From: Paracoccus lichenicola
Lineage (GTDB): Bacteria; Pseudomonadota; Alphaproteobacteria; Rhodobacterales; Rhodobacteraceae
Length of the DNA stretch: 40,624 nucleotides
Direction of reading: 5' to 3'
Assembly (NCBI RefSeq): GCF_009708075.1
Contig: NZ_WMBT01000014.1
Location: 1-40,624 of the forward strand
The position numbers were made by a program, and so were the translations under genes. Under the pieces are notes generated by a model. It was not told where the DNA came from, searched no databases, and worked only from the letters and a program-made list of their open reading frames with translations. Shown in pieces: positions 22,899 through 30,624 of the stretch (its first letter is position 1; every line of letters starts with the position of its first letter).

Positions 22899-24139
22899 TC
22901 CGCCCCCCTGCCTCCGAAGCCAAACAGCTTCTGCGCGATGCGGCGCTTTTGCACCTCCTCCGATCCTTCGGTGATCTTGTAGCGCCGATGGTGGCGATAG
23001 ATGTGCTCGAACGGCATGTGGCGGGAATAGCCGACGCCGCCATGCACCTGCATGGCGAAGTCCGCCGCCCGGCAGACCAGGTTGTTGGCCATGTAGTTGC
23101 AGATCGACACCTCGTCCGACATGGTGGCGGGATCCTGCCGGTCCATCTTCCAGGCGGTGCGGAAGACGTAGTTGCGCACCACCTCGCATTCGGCGTGCAG
23201 TTCCGCCAGGGGGAACTGGATCGCCTGCCGCGAGGCGAGGGACTCGCCGAACAGCACCCGGTCCTTGGCGTATTCCACCGCCTCCCGGATGCAATACCTG
23301 GCGGCGCCGACGCTGCCCGCCGCCTGGCGGATGCGGTTTTCGTGGATGAACATCATGGCGATCTTCAGGCCCTCGCCCTCGACATGAAGGATGGCGCTGT
23401 CGGGCACGCGGACATCCTGCAGTTCCACCTCGGAATGGTCGGTGGGCATGTTGAAGGTCCAGTGGTTCATCACGATCCGGTGGCCGGGCGTGTCGGTCGG
23501 CACGATAAAGGCGGTGATGCCGCGCGCCTCTCCGTCCTTGCCGCTGGTGCGGGCAAAGACCAGGTTCGCCTCGGCCCGGCCGACCTGGCTGTTCCAGCGC
23601 TTGCGGCCATTGATGATCCAGTGGTCGCCGTCCCGCACGGCCCGGGTTTCCAGCCAGGTCGCGTCCGAGCCATGGCGCGGTTCGGTCAGCGCAAAGCTGA
23701 GGTGGCGTTCGCCGGTGATGATCCCTTCGATATAGACCTTTTGCGCCTCGGTGCCGTACTTGGCGATGGCGGGCACGATCGGGAAGTTGCCCACGATCGA
23801 GTTCTCGTCCTGCAGGTCGTTGTGCAGGCCCAGTCCCTTGGCGGCCAGATGCTCGCGGATCGCGGCGTTCATCAGGTTGCCCGCCGCCTGGCCGCCGCAG
23901 CTTTCCGGCAGGCACAGCCGCAGGTGGCCTGCCTTGTCGGCCCGGCGCTCCATCTCCGACAGCAGCGCGCGCCATTCCCGGCTGGGCGCGCCGTCGTTTT
24001 CCCAGTCGGTGCGGTGATATTCGCGGCGGTGGTCGAAGAACCTGATGTTCTCGCGTTCCAGCGGCTTGATCTCGGTCTCGATAAAGGCGTCGAGTTCGGC
24101 CAGCTTGTCGGTGATGGCCTGCGGCAGTGTGAAATCCAT
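22895..24139 (-). CDS. Acyl-CoA dehydrogenase (ACAD11-neighbour type)
   Basis: A 414-aa FAD enzyme with ALTEPRHGSDATW, INGRKRWNSQ, HENRIRQAAGSVGAARY, VHGGVGYSRHMPFEHIYRHHR and ITEGSEEVQKRRIAQ. Glu391 in ITEGSEE occupies the MCAD catalytic-base position, so ordinary alpha,beta-dehydrogenation is expected. It follows the AliA-like ligase by 65 bp and overlaps the kinase gene by 4 bp. It has an atypically polar N-terminus (FFDHRREYHRTDWEND). It is a candidate for the first oxidation of the CoA ester made by the ligase. The Shine-Dalgarno is weak. Confidence 0.86.
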   Translation of the reverse strand: MDFTLPQAITDKLAELDAFIETEIKPLERENIRFFDHRREYHRTDWENDGAPSREWRALLSEMERRADKAGHLRLCLPESCGGQAAGNLMNAAIREHLAAKGLGLHNDLQDENSIVGNFPIVPAIAKYGTEAQKVYIEGIITGERHLSFALTEPRHGSDATWLETRAVRDGDHWIINGRKRWNSQVGRAEANLVFARTSGKDGEARGITAFIVPTDTPGHRIVMNHWTFNMPTDHSEVELQDVRVPDSAILHVEGEGLKIAMMFIHENRIRQAAGSVGAARYCIREAVEYAKDRVLFGESLASRQAIQFPLAELHAECEVVRNYVFRTAWKMDRQDPATMSDEVSICNYMANNLVCRAADFAMQVHGGVGYSRHMPFEHIYRHHRRYKITEGSEEVQKRRIAQKLFGFGGRGAE

Positions 24140-24204
24140 GTGACTTTTCCGGGCTGGTTGCAGGAATGCGGGGCTTGGATCAAGGCGCCCCCGCGGCGCA
24201 TGTT

Positions 24205-25842
24205 TCAGCCGGCGGCGTGTCTGGCCGCCTGCTCCTTCAGCAGGAATTTCTGGATCTTGCCCGAGGCGTTGCGCGGCATGGTCTTGATGACCTCCACCGC
24301 CTCGGGCCAGTATTGCCGGGCCGCACCGCTGGCCTCCATCCAGGCGCGCAGGTCGTCCATGGTGAACGGCCCGTCGTCGGCCAGCACCAGGAAGGCACAG
24401 GCCCGTTCGCCCATGCGCTTGTCGGGATAGCCCACGACCGCGGCGTCGGTGACGCGGGGGTGGCGGTAAAGGATCGACTCGATCTCGACCACGGGGATGT
24501 TTTCGCCGCCGCGGATCACGATGTCCTTGGACCGGCCGTTGATGCGGATATACCCCTCGGGGTCCATGTAGGCCAGGTCGCCGGTGTCGAACCAGCCTTC
24601 CGGCCCGCGGCCGTCCAGTCCGGGCCGCTTGTAATAGCCCAGGAACTGCTGCGCGCCGCGGAACCACAGCCGTCCGGTCTGGCCCTGCGGGAGGGGGGTC
24701 AGGTTCTCGTCGGCGATCAGCAGCTCCACCCCCTCGACCGCGCGGCCGTCGGTGGTGGCGGATTTTTCCTGCGCGCGTTCCGGTTCGGTCAGGCTGCCCG
24801 CAAGGCTTTCGGACATGCCCCACAGCGACGACACGCCCAGCTTCATCATGTCGCGCGCGCGTTCGATGACGACGGGCGGGATCTGCGCGCCGCCGCACAG
24901 GAAGGTGCGCAGCCCCGGCACCGGCCCGCCATGGGCGATCACGGTGCAGATGTCGGACAGGAACGGCGTCGCGGCGGCCATGTGGGTCGCGCCCTCGCGC
25001 ACCATGATGTCCACCCCGGCCTCGGGTTCCCAGATGTCCTGCAGCACCAGCGTCCCGCCGCAATGGATCGCCTGCACCATCATCGCGGTATAGCCGGTCA
25101 TGTGCCCGAAGGGGGCGACCGCGAAATGCACGTCGTCGGCCGTCAGTCCGAAGCGGTTGCCAAGCGCGGTGACGCAGGCGACCTGCGTGTTGAAGCAATG
25201 CATCACGCCCTTCGGCTCTCCCGTGGTGCCCGAGGTGTACATGAGTATCGCCATCTCGCCGGGATCGGCCGGCGTGCCCCGGTCTGCCGGAACGGGCGCG
25301 GCGCCCGAGTTCATGATCAGCCGGTCGAACGAACGCGGGCCGTCGTCGTCCACGACGATCACGTGCTCCAGCGCGGGAAGCTCGGGCTTCAGCCGGTCGA
25401 TCATCGCCGGGAAGTCGTGCCCGCGAAAGCCTTTCGGGATCAGGATCGCCCTGGTCCCGGCAAAGCCCAGCATGAAGCGCAGTTCGCGTTCGCGGAAGAT
25501 GTGCATCAGCGGATTGGGCACCGCGCCGATGCGGCAGACCGCAAAGGCGGCGACCACGAATTCCCACCAGTTCGGCAGCATCAGCCCCACGATGTCGCCC
25601 GGACCGACGCCCAGGGCGCGCAGCGACCCCGCGGCCTGCGCCACCGCATCGCCCAGTTCGGCATAGGTCATCACCCTGGCCGGACGGTCGAAGCCCCGGT
25701 CCTTGCGATAGGCGACGACGGCCCTCTTGTCCGGCGATCGGGCGATCGCCGCCTCCAGCAGATCGTCGAAGGTCTTGTCCTGCCACCAGCCAGCCGCCCT
25801 CATGGCGCTGGCGTGCGCCGCAAGATCGAATCCGTCGGTCAT
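24205..25842 (-). CDS. aliA: Cyclohexanecarboxylate-CoA ligase-like (AliA family) acyl-CoA ligase
   Basis: A 545-aa adenylate-forming ligase. Motifs: MYTSGTTGEPKGVMH (P-loop), LWGMSES, GWFDTGDLAYMDPEG, GRSKDIVIRGGENIP and NASGKIQKF with the catalytic Lys529. The segment LMLPNWWEFVVAAFAVCRIG...NPLMHIFRERELRFML is characteristic of the cyclohexanecarboxylate-CoA ligase subgroup, to which AliA of Rhodopseudomonas belongs. GGAGGAGG precedes ATG 25842, so a longer upstream frame is rejected. It would make the CoA ester of an alicyclic or branched acid, feeding the dehydrogenase encoded next. Other short branched acids are possible substrates. Confidence 0.8.
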   Translation of the reverse strand: MTDGFDLAAHASAMRAAGWWQDKTFDDLLEAAIARSPDKRAVVAYRKDRGFDRPARVMTYAELGDAVAQAAGSLRALGVGPGDIVGLMLPNWWEFVVAAFAVCRIGAVPNPLMHIFRERELRFMLGFAGTRAILIPKGFRGHDFPAMIDRLKPELPALEHVIVVDDDGPRSFDRLIMNSGAAPVPADRGTPADPGEMAILMYTSGTTGEPKGVMHCFNTQVACVTALGNRFGLTADDVHFAVAPFGHMTGYTAMMVQAIHCGGTLVLQDIWEPEAGVDIMVREGATHMAAATPFLSDICTVIAHGGPVPGLRTFLCGGAQIPPVVIERARDMMKLGVSSLWGMSESLAGSLTEPERAQEKSATTDGRAVEGVELLIADENLTPLPQGQTGRLWFRGAQQFLGYYKRPGLDGRGPEGWFDTGDLAYMDPEGYIRINGRSKDIVIRGGENIPVVEIESILYRHPRVTDAAVVGYPDKRMGERACAFLVLADDGPFTMDDLRAWMEASGAARQYWPEAVEVIKTMPRNASGKIQKFLLKEQAARHAAG

Positions 25843-25920
25843 GGTTCCTCCTCCTGCCGGGGCATCAGCGCGGATTTGTCGGCTTGGCGAAATCCGCAAG
25901 ATGATACGCTCGACTACTAT

Positions 25921-25933
25921 ATCCAAGCATAGC
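25921..25933 (-). promoter_or_regulatory. TATGCTTGG motif upstream of the AliA-like ligase
   Basis: The - strand reads GCTATGCTTGGAT, followed by ATAGTAG. It shares TATGCTTG with the BadH/BKACE divergent promoter (31470-31477) and lies 80-90 bp before the start codon. TATAGT just downstream (to 25918) could be a -10 element; no good -35 was found. Confidence 0.35.
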
Positions 25934-25965
25934 AAAATCGGGTGCGTCAAGCTTTCCGTGCCGCC

Positions 25966-26006
25966 GGGACGCACCGCGGACCCCGGCTTTCGCGGGGTGC
26001 GGTCCC
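25966..26006 (-). terminator. Hairpin after the SDR at 26014
   Basis: GGGAC (25966-25970) pairs with GTCCC (26002-26006), with an inner ACCCCG/CGGGGT stem. It lies 8 bp beyond the SDR stop on the - strand. There is no T tract, so it may be a stabilising or factor-assisted end. Confidence 0.35.
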
Positions 26007-26013
26007 TGCCCGT

Positions 26014-26802
26014 TCAGTAAACGAACTTTCCCGCCGGATGGGTGGCGGAAATTCCCCCGTCCACCGGCAGCAGCTGGCCGTCCATGTAGGCGGAATCGTC
26101 CGAGGCGAGGAAGGCCGCCACCGCGGCCATGTCATCGACATGACCCGGACGCTGCATCGGGGTCAGCTTGCCCAGCCGGTCCTCCTTGCCCGCCTGGCGC
26201 GCCCAGTCGAACATCGGCTTGGTCAGGCCCGTTTCCGTCAGGCCGGGCAGGATCGCGTTGACCCGCACATTCCGGCCGGCAAAGGCGCAGGCCGCCGTCA
26301 TGGTCAGGTGGTTCACGCCGGCCTTGGCCGCGCCATAGGCTTCGGTGCCCCCCCGCGCGCGCAGCGAGCCGGTCGAGGAGTTCAGGATGATCGAACCGCC
26401 GCCATGATCGGCCATGTGCCGGCCCGCAAGCTTGCAGGCGATGAACGCGGGAATCACGTTGTCGCGGAACATGCCTTCCCATTGCTCGACGGTCTGTTCG
26501 GTGAAGGGCATCACGGAGTCGGTGTTTCCGGCATTGGCGAAGAACACCTCCAGCCCGCCCAGTTCGCCCAGGCAGCGGTCGATGGCGTCCTGGACGGCGG
26601 CCTCGTCCCCGGCGTCGGCGACATGGGCGATGCAGGTGCCGCCCGCGGCGCGCACCCGTTCCGCGGTTTCCTGCAAGGGGGCCTCGCGCCGGCCCATGGC
26701 CAGGACCAGCGCGCCCTCGGCCGCGAAGCGCAAGGCGCTTGCCCGTCCGATGCCGCTGCCTGCTCCGGTGATGATCGCCCTTCGGCCTTCAAGACGTTTC
26801 AA
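26014..26802 (-). CDS. Classical SDR oxidoreductase
   Basis: A 262-aa SDR with TGAGSGIG (12-19), NAG (90-92), Ser143, Tyr156 and Lys160 (YGAAK) in standard spacing, and a GG-rich C-terminal DGGIS. It starts at TTG 26802, supported by a strong GGGAGGAGGG site. It lies upstream of the AliA-like ligase on the same strand but is separated by a hairpin and a promoter-like island, so it is probably its own unit. It probably oxidises a hydroxyacyl-CoA or alcohol; no specific substrate can be assigned. Confidence 0.82.
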   Translation of the reverse strand: MKRLEGRRAIITGAGSGIGRASALRFAAEGALVLAMGRREAPLQETAERVRAAGGTCIAHVADAGDEAAVQDAIDRCLGELGGLEVFFANAGNTDSVMPFTEQTVEQWEGMFRDNVIPAFIACKLAGRHMADHGGGSIILNSSTGSLRARGGTEAYGAAKAGVNHLTMTAACAFAGRNVRVNAILPGLTETGLTKPMFDWARQAGKEDRLGKLTPMQRPGHVDDMAAVAAFLASDDSAYMDGQLLPVDGGISATHPAGKFVY

Positions 26803-27016
26803 GTTCCCTCCTCCCGGACCGCTCTCCCCGGTCCGTTCCTGGCCTGACTATATGCCAAGGTGAAGCTACGCTATCACAAAGTAAACAAGCTTTCCATCTG
26901 TGTGACCAATCCAGGCCGCATTTCGCGGACCCGGAGGACGACGGCCCGGCCGCCCATCGCGGCGCAAGCGCAAGGCCAGGCCCATGCGCCGCCGGCCGGG
27001 GCGGCGGGTCCGGGCG

Positions 27017-28054
27017 TCACCGCACCAGGTCCAGCAGGGTCCGGTCCTTTTCCTCGATGATGGCCAGCTGGTCCCGGCGGATGAGCCGGTTGGCATGGGC
27101 CAGCGTTTCGGTAAAGGCGAAGCCCATCTGATGGGGATCAAGCTGGCGATGAAACAGCAGGGGGACCAGTTCCGCCGCCGAATGCGGGCGGCTGGCGCAG
27201 GCGGCCAGGATGATGCCGCAGCGGTTCTCGTGGTGCCGGATCAGTTCGCGGCAGCGGGTATGCAGCCCCCGGAAGGGACGCCGGTGCCCGGGCAGCACCA
27301 GCACGTCGCCGGGAATTTCGGCCTCGATCAGCCGCAGGCTGCGCATGAAGTGCCCCAGGGGATCGCTTGTCGGCTCGGTCGCCTCGACGCTGATGTTGGG
27401 GCTGATCTTTTCCAGCACCTGATCGGCGGCAAAGAAAAGGCCCTCGTCGGGGGAATGAAGCATGACCTGTTCCGGCGCGTGCCCGTCGCCGGTCAGGACG
27501 CGAAAGCTGCGGCCGCCGATGGTCAGGCTGTCGCCATGGACAAGGCGCTGGAAGGTCGTGGGAAGGGGCGCGACCCGGTGCAGGAACTCCTTGCCCTGGA
27601 TCGCCACCAGACCGGCGGTTTCCGCACTCATGCCATGGCGCAGGAAGAAATCGAAGTTCTGCCGGACCGCCTGCTCGTTGCGCCCCTGCGAGATCAGCTG
27701 ACACAGCGCATAGCTGCTGAGGCTGGTCAGAAGCTGCGCGCCGTGGCGTTCATGGAACCAGCCGGCCAGGCCGATATGGTCGGGGTGGTAATGGGTGATG
27801 ATCACGCGGCTGATCCGCAGCCCCGACAGTGGGCCGGCGAACAGCGCCTGCCAGACCGCAAGCGCCTCGGGCGTGAGGATACCCGTGTCGATCACCGCCC
27901 ATCCATCGTGGTCCTGCACCAGGAAGACGTTCACGTGATCCAGAAGGTAGGGCAGCGGGATCCTGACCCACAGCAGCCCGTCCGCGATGGCCTGCACCTC
28001 GCCATAGGCGGGCGGCTCGGCAAAGGGAAACTCCAGGCTGGAAGGGTTGGTCAT
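27017..28054 (-). CDS. MBL-fold metallo-hydrolase
   Basis: A 345-aa metallo-beta-lactamase-fold hydrolase. The metal motif HYHPDH carries His88, His90, Asp92 and His93; further ligands are probably in GDGHAPEQ and LPGHRRPF. The C-terminal 90 residues form the helical extension seen in glyoxalase-II-like and thioesterase-like members. AGGAG precedes ATG 28054. It is divergent from the crotonase at 28303. In acyl-CoA loci these often act as thioesterases or lactonases, so lactone opening or CoA release is a reasonable guess. Between its stop and the SDR start (26803-27016) there is an AT-rich promoter island at 26850-26890 and no gene. Confidence 0.8.
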   Translation of the reverse strand: MTNPSSLEFPFAEPPAYGEVQAIADGLLWVRIPLPYLLDHVNVFLVQDHDGWAVIDTGILTPEALAVWQALFAGPLSGLRISRVIITHYHPDHIGLAGWFHERHGAQLLTSLSSYALCQLISQGRNEQAVRQNFDFFLRHGMSAETAGLVAIQGKEFLHRVAPLPTTFQRLVHGDSLTIGGRSFRVLTGDGHAPEQVMLHSPDEGLFFAADQVLEKISPNISVEATEPTSDPLGHFMRSLRLIEAEIPGDVLVLPGHRRPFRGLHTRCRELIRHHENRCGIILAACASRPHSAAELVPLLFHRQLDPHQMGFAFTETLAHANRLIRRDQLAIIEEKDRTLLDLVR

Positions 28055-28229
28055 GGGGAAATCTCCTGACGATCAATCGGCCCGAGGCCAAGCTGTTCCA
28101 TGATGCGGGCGCCCCGCATCCGCGTTGATGCATCGCGCGGCCGCCGCCCGACCAATAGCGCGGTTCGTTCGGCATACGCCACCGCCGCGACGGTGCGGTC
28201 CGGGGGTGGAAGGATCAAACCGCAGGCCA

Positions 28230-28260
28230 GGCTTGCCATATTCGTTTGTATGCGTATCAT
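28230..28260 (+). promoter_or_regulatory. Candidate promoter of the crotonase-reductase unit
   Basis: TTGCCA (28233-28238), a 16-bp spacer and TATCAT (28255-28260), about 45 bp before the crotonase start. The -35 lies in GGCTTGCCATATT (28230-28242), the exact complement of 10085-10097. TATG/CATA half-sites (49-52 and 58-61 of this 100-bp block) overlap the -10. The rest of the 248-bp divergent gap shows no gene. Confidence 0.45.
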
Positions 28261-28302
28261 AAGCTGGGAAATCAATGCCCGAAGCCGGCGCGAGAGGCGA
28301 TC

Positions 28303-29082
28303 ATGCTGCAAGACCCTGTCCTGGTGGACCAGACGAATCCGCGCGTCGCCGTCATCCGGCTGAACCGCCCGGCGCGGCTGAATGCCTTTGACGACGCGGC
28401 CGTCGATGCCTTCTTCGCCGCGCTCGACCGGATCGGCGCCTCGGACGCCAGCGCCGTCATCGTCACCGGCGAAGGGCGCGGCTTTTGTGCCGGGTTCGAC
28501 CTGGGGGCGGCGGACGAGACCCGCGGCGATGCCGTCGAGACGGCCGCCCACTGGACCGGCCGCCAGGAACATTTCGCCGGGCTGGTCACGCGGCTGCGGG
28601 CGCTGCGCCAGCCGGTGATCGCCGCCGTCAACGGTCCCGCCTGCGGGGCGGGACTTGGCCTGGCGCTTGGCTGCGACCTGCGCATCTGCTCGGACAAGGC
28701 GAAATTCAACGCGGCCTTCATCAAGGTCGGGATGACCAGTTGCGACATCGGCGTCAGCTATCTGCTGCCCCGCGCCATCGGCACCTCGCGCGCGTTCGAG
28801 ATGATGCTGACCGGCCGGATGGTGGGGGCCGAGGAAGCCTGCCGCATCGGTCTGGTGCATCTTGCGACCACGCCCGAGGGGCTGATGCCCGCCGCCCTTG
28901 AGCTTGCCGAGACCATCGCCGAAAACGGCCGGCTGAACACCTGGCTGACCAAGCGGGGCATGTGGGCCAACCTCGAGGCGGGCAGTCTGGCCGCCGCGAT
29001 CGAGCTGGAAAACCGCAGCCAGATCCTGATGCAGGGCACCGGCAATCTCGAACGCGTGGCCCGCCAGCGCGGGTTCCTGTAA
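28303..29082 (+). CDS. Crotonase-family enoyl-CoA hydratase/isomerase
   Basis: A 259-aa crotonase with oxyanion-hole segments FCAGFDLG and ACGAGLGLALGCDL. Both glutamates used by classic enoyl-CoA hydratase are replaced (Gly in GLALGCD, Phe in NAAFIKVG). Asp148 in TSCDIGVSYLLPR is kept, as in PaaG-type enoyl/dienoyl-CoA isomerases. The tail TKRGMWANLEAGSL...AIELENR resembles actinobacterial EchA-type proteins. It may therefore shift a double bond rather than add water. GAGAGG precedes ATG 28303. It heads a unit with an MDR reductase 30 bp downstream. Confidence 0.8.
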   Translation: MLQDPVLVDQTNPRVAVIRLNRPARLNAFDDAAVDAFFAALDRIGASDASAVIVTGEGRGFCAGFDLGAADETRGDAVETAAHWTGRQEHFAGLVTRLRALRQPVIAAVNGPACGAGLGLALGCDLRICSDKAKFNAAFIKVGMTSCDIGVSYLLPRAIGTSRAFEMMLTGRMVGAEEACRIGLVHLATTPEGLMPAALELAETIAENGRLNTWLTKRGMWANLEAGSLAAAIELENRSQILMQGTGNLERVARQRGFL

Positions 29083-29112
29083 GCATTTTCCCCCGGACGA
29101 AAGGCCAGCGGC

Positions 29113-30129
29113 ATGACCATGAATCGAAGCTGGGTGCTGGACAGCCATCCCGAAGGTCCGGCGCGGGCCGAGAATTTCCGGCTGGTCGAAAATCCCGTTC
29201 CCGAACCGGGCCAGGGCCAGATCCTGGTCCGCACGCTGTGGCTGTCGATGGACCCCTACATGCGCGGGCGCATCAGCCCGGCAAAGAACTACGCCGCGGG
29301 CGTCCGTCCCGGCGAGACCATGCACGGCGGCGGGGTGGGCGAGGTCGTCGTCTCGAACCATCCCGGCTGGCGGGCGGGCGACCTGGTCGAATCGATGAAT
29401 CTGGGCTGGCAGGAATATGCGGTGATCGCGCCCGATCAGGGCGGCACCGCTGCGGCCAACCGGGTGCTGCCGGACACGCCGCCGCAGGCCGCGCTGTCCT
29501 GGCTGGGGATGCCGGGGCTGACCGCCTATATCGGCTTGTTCGAGATCGGCCGTCCCAAGCCGGGCGACACGGTGGTCGTGTCGGCCGCCTCGGGCGCGGT
29601 CGGACAGATCGCCGGGCAGATCGCCCGGCTGATGGGCGCGCGCGTGGTCGCCATCGCGGGCAGCGACGACAAGCTGGATTACTGCCGTTCCATCGGCTTC
29701 GATGCCGGGATCAATTATCGCACCGCGCCCGATCTGGCGGCCGCCGTGGCCGAGACCTGCCCCAGGGGCGTGGATTTCTTCTTCGACAACACCGGCGGGC
29801 CGATCCACGATGCGGTTCTGGCCAATCTTGCCGATTTCGCCCGCGTGGCCATCGTCGGGCGCATCGCCGTCATCGACAAGCCCGCGTCCGAGGATATCGG
29901 CCTGCGCTCCAGCGCGCGGCTGGTCGTGACGCGCGCGATGGTCCAGGGGCTGGTCGTCTTCGACTGGTGGCATCGCCGGGACGAGGCGTTCGCCCGCTTG
30001 CTGGACTGGCACCGCCAGGGCCATCTGCAATTCCGCGAGGATGTCCTGGACGGCATCGGCGCGGCGCCCGAGGCGTTCCTGCGCATGATGTCCGGGCGCA
30101 ACAACGGCAAGCAGTTGGTCCGGCTTTAG
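29113..30129 (+). CDS. NADP-dependent MDR-superfamily oxidoreductase (CurA/PTGR-like)
   Basis: A 338-aa zinc-free medium-chain reductase of the CurA/leukotriene B4 dehydrogenase type. Seen: WLSMDPYMRGRI near the N-terminus, GMPGLTAYIGLFEIG, the nucleotide loop SAASGAVGQIAGQIAR and FFDNTGGPIHDAVL. The family reduces the C=C bond of enones and related alpha,beta-unsaturated carbonyls with NADPH. Paired with a likely double-bond isomerase, it would reduce an unsaturated ring or chain intermediate. ATG 29113 is chosen; a second ATG 6 bp later is also possible. Confidence 0.85.
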   Translation: MTMNRSWVLDSHPEGPARAENFRLVENPVPEPGQGQILVRTLWLSMDPYMRGRISPAKNYAAGVRPGETMHGGGVGEVVVSNHPGWRAGDLVESMNLGWQEYAVIAPDQGGTAAANRVLPDTPPQAALSWLGMPGLTAYIGLFEIGRPKPGDTVVVSAASGAVGQIAGQIARLMGARVVAIAGSDDKLDYCRSIGFDAGINYRTAPDLAAAVAETCPRGVDFFFDNTGGPIHDAVLANLADFARVAIVGRIAVIDKPASEDIGLRSSARLVVTRAMVQGLVVFDWWHRRDEAFARLLDWHRQGHLQFREDVLDGIGAAPEAFLRMMSGRNNGKQLVRL

Positions 30130-30143
30130 CCGCGTCGTCCGGC

Positions 30144-30164
30144 GGGGCGGGCCAAGCCCGCCCC
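30144..30164. terminator. Hairpin between convergent genes
   Basis: A perfect 9-bp stem GGGGCGGGC/GCCCGCCCC with a CAA loop, lying in the 40-bp gap between the stop codons of the MDR reductase and the thioesterase. There is no T tract on either strand; it probably serves as a shared end for both transcripts. Confidence 0.45.
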
Positions 30165-30169
30165 CCTGC

Positions 30170-30613
30170 TCAGCGCGGGCGGCCGATGCGATAAACCACG
30201 CTGGCGCGCACCGAAGGCGCCCCGTCCGCCGTCAGGACGCATTGGCTGAACAGGATGTTCCGGGTCCGGCGCAGGATCGTGGGCTGCGCCTCGACCCATT
30301 GCCCCAGCACCACGGGCGCGAAGTAATCCAGCGTCATCGAGATCGTCGGATTGACCTCTGCCAGTTCCTGGTAGCGGCTGATCGGCGTGATGTTCATGTC
30401 GGCCAGCGTCGCCAGAACGCCGCCATGGCACATGCCCGCGCGATTGAGATGCCGGCGCTTGACCCGAAAGCCGATGGCCGGCGCGTCCCTGTCCAGGCGG
30501 ACGTAATAGGGACCCGCCAGCCGTTCGGATTCGGCGCAATCGGCCAGCGGCACGAAACCGGAAGGCGGATCGTCCGCCTCCTCGGCCTGGACCGGGATCG
30601 GCTGCTCATCCAT
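30170..30613 (-). CDS. PaaI-type hot-dog thioesterase
   Basis: A 147-aa hot-dog protein with NRAGMCHGGVLATLADMN (His63-Gly-Gly and Asp72), the PaaI-family active-site helix start. These enzymes hydrolyse acyl- or aryl-CoA thioesters and often release CoA from stalled intermediates. It begins 11 bp after the stop of the BadH-like gene on the same strand, so the two form one operon. A proline- and acid-rich N-terminal 25 residues precede the fold. The Shine-Dalgarno is weak (ACGGGA). Confidence 0.83.
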   Translation of the reverse strand: MDEQPIPVQAEEADDPPSGFVPLADCAESERLAGPYYVRLDRDAPAIGFRVKRRHLNRAGMCHGGVLATLADMNITPISRYQELAEVNPTISMTLDYFAPVVLGQWVEAQPTILRRTRNILFSQCVLTADGAPSVRASVVYRIGRPR

Positions 30614-30624
30614 TCCCGTTGCCG

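Noticed and set aside
22895..24139. LvaC/ACAD11-type phosphate-eliminating dehydrogenase
   Set aside because: The catalytic Glu is retained (ITEGSEE) and the PGRIHH-type motif of that group is absent, so an ordinary dehydrogenase is more likely.
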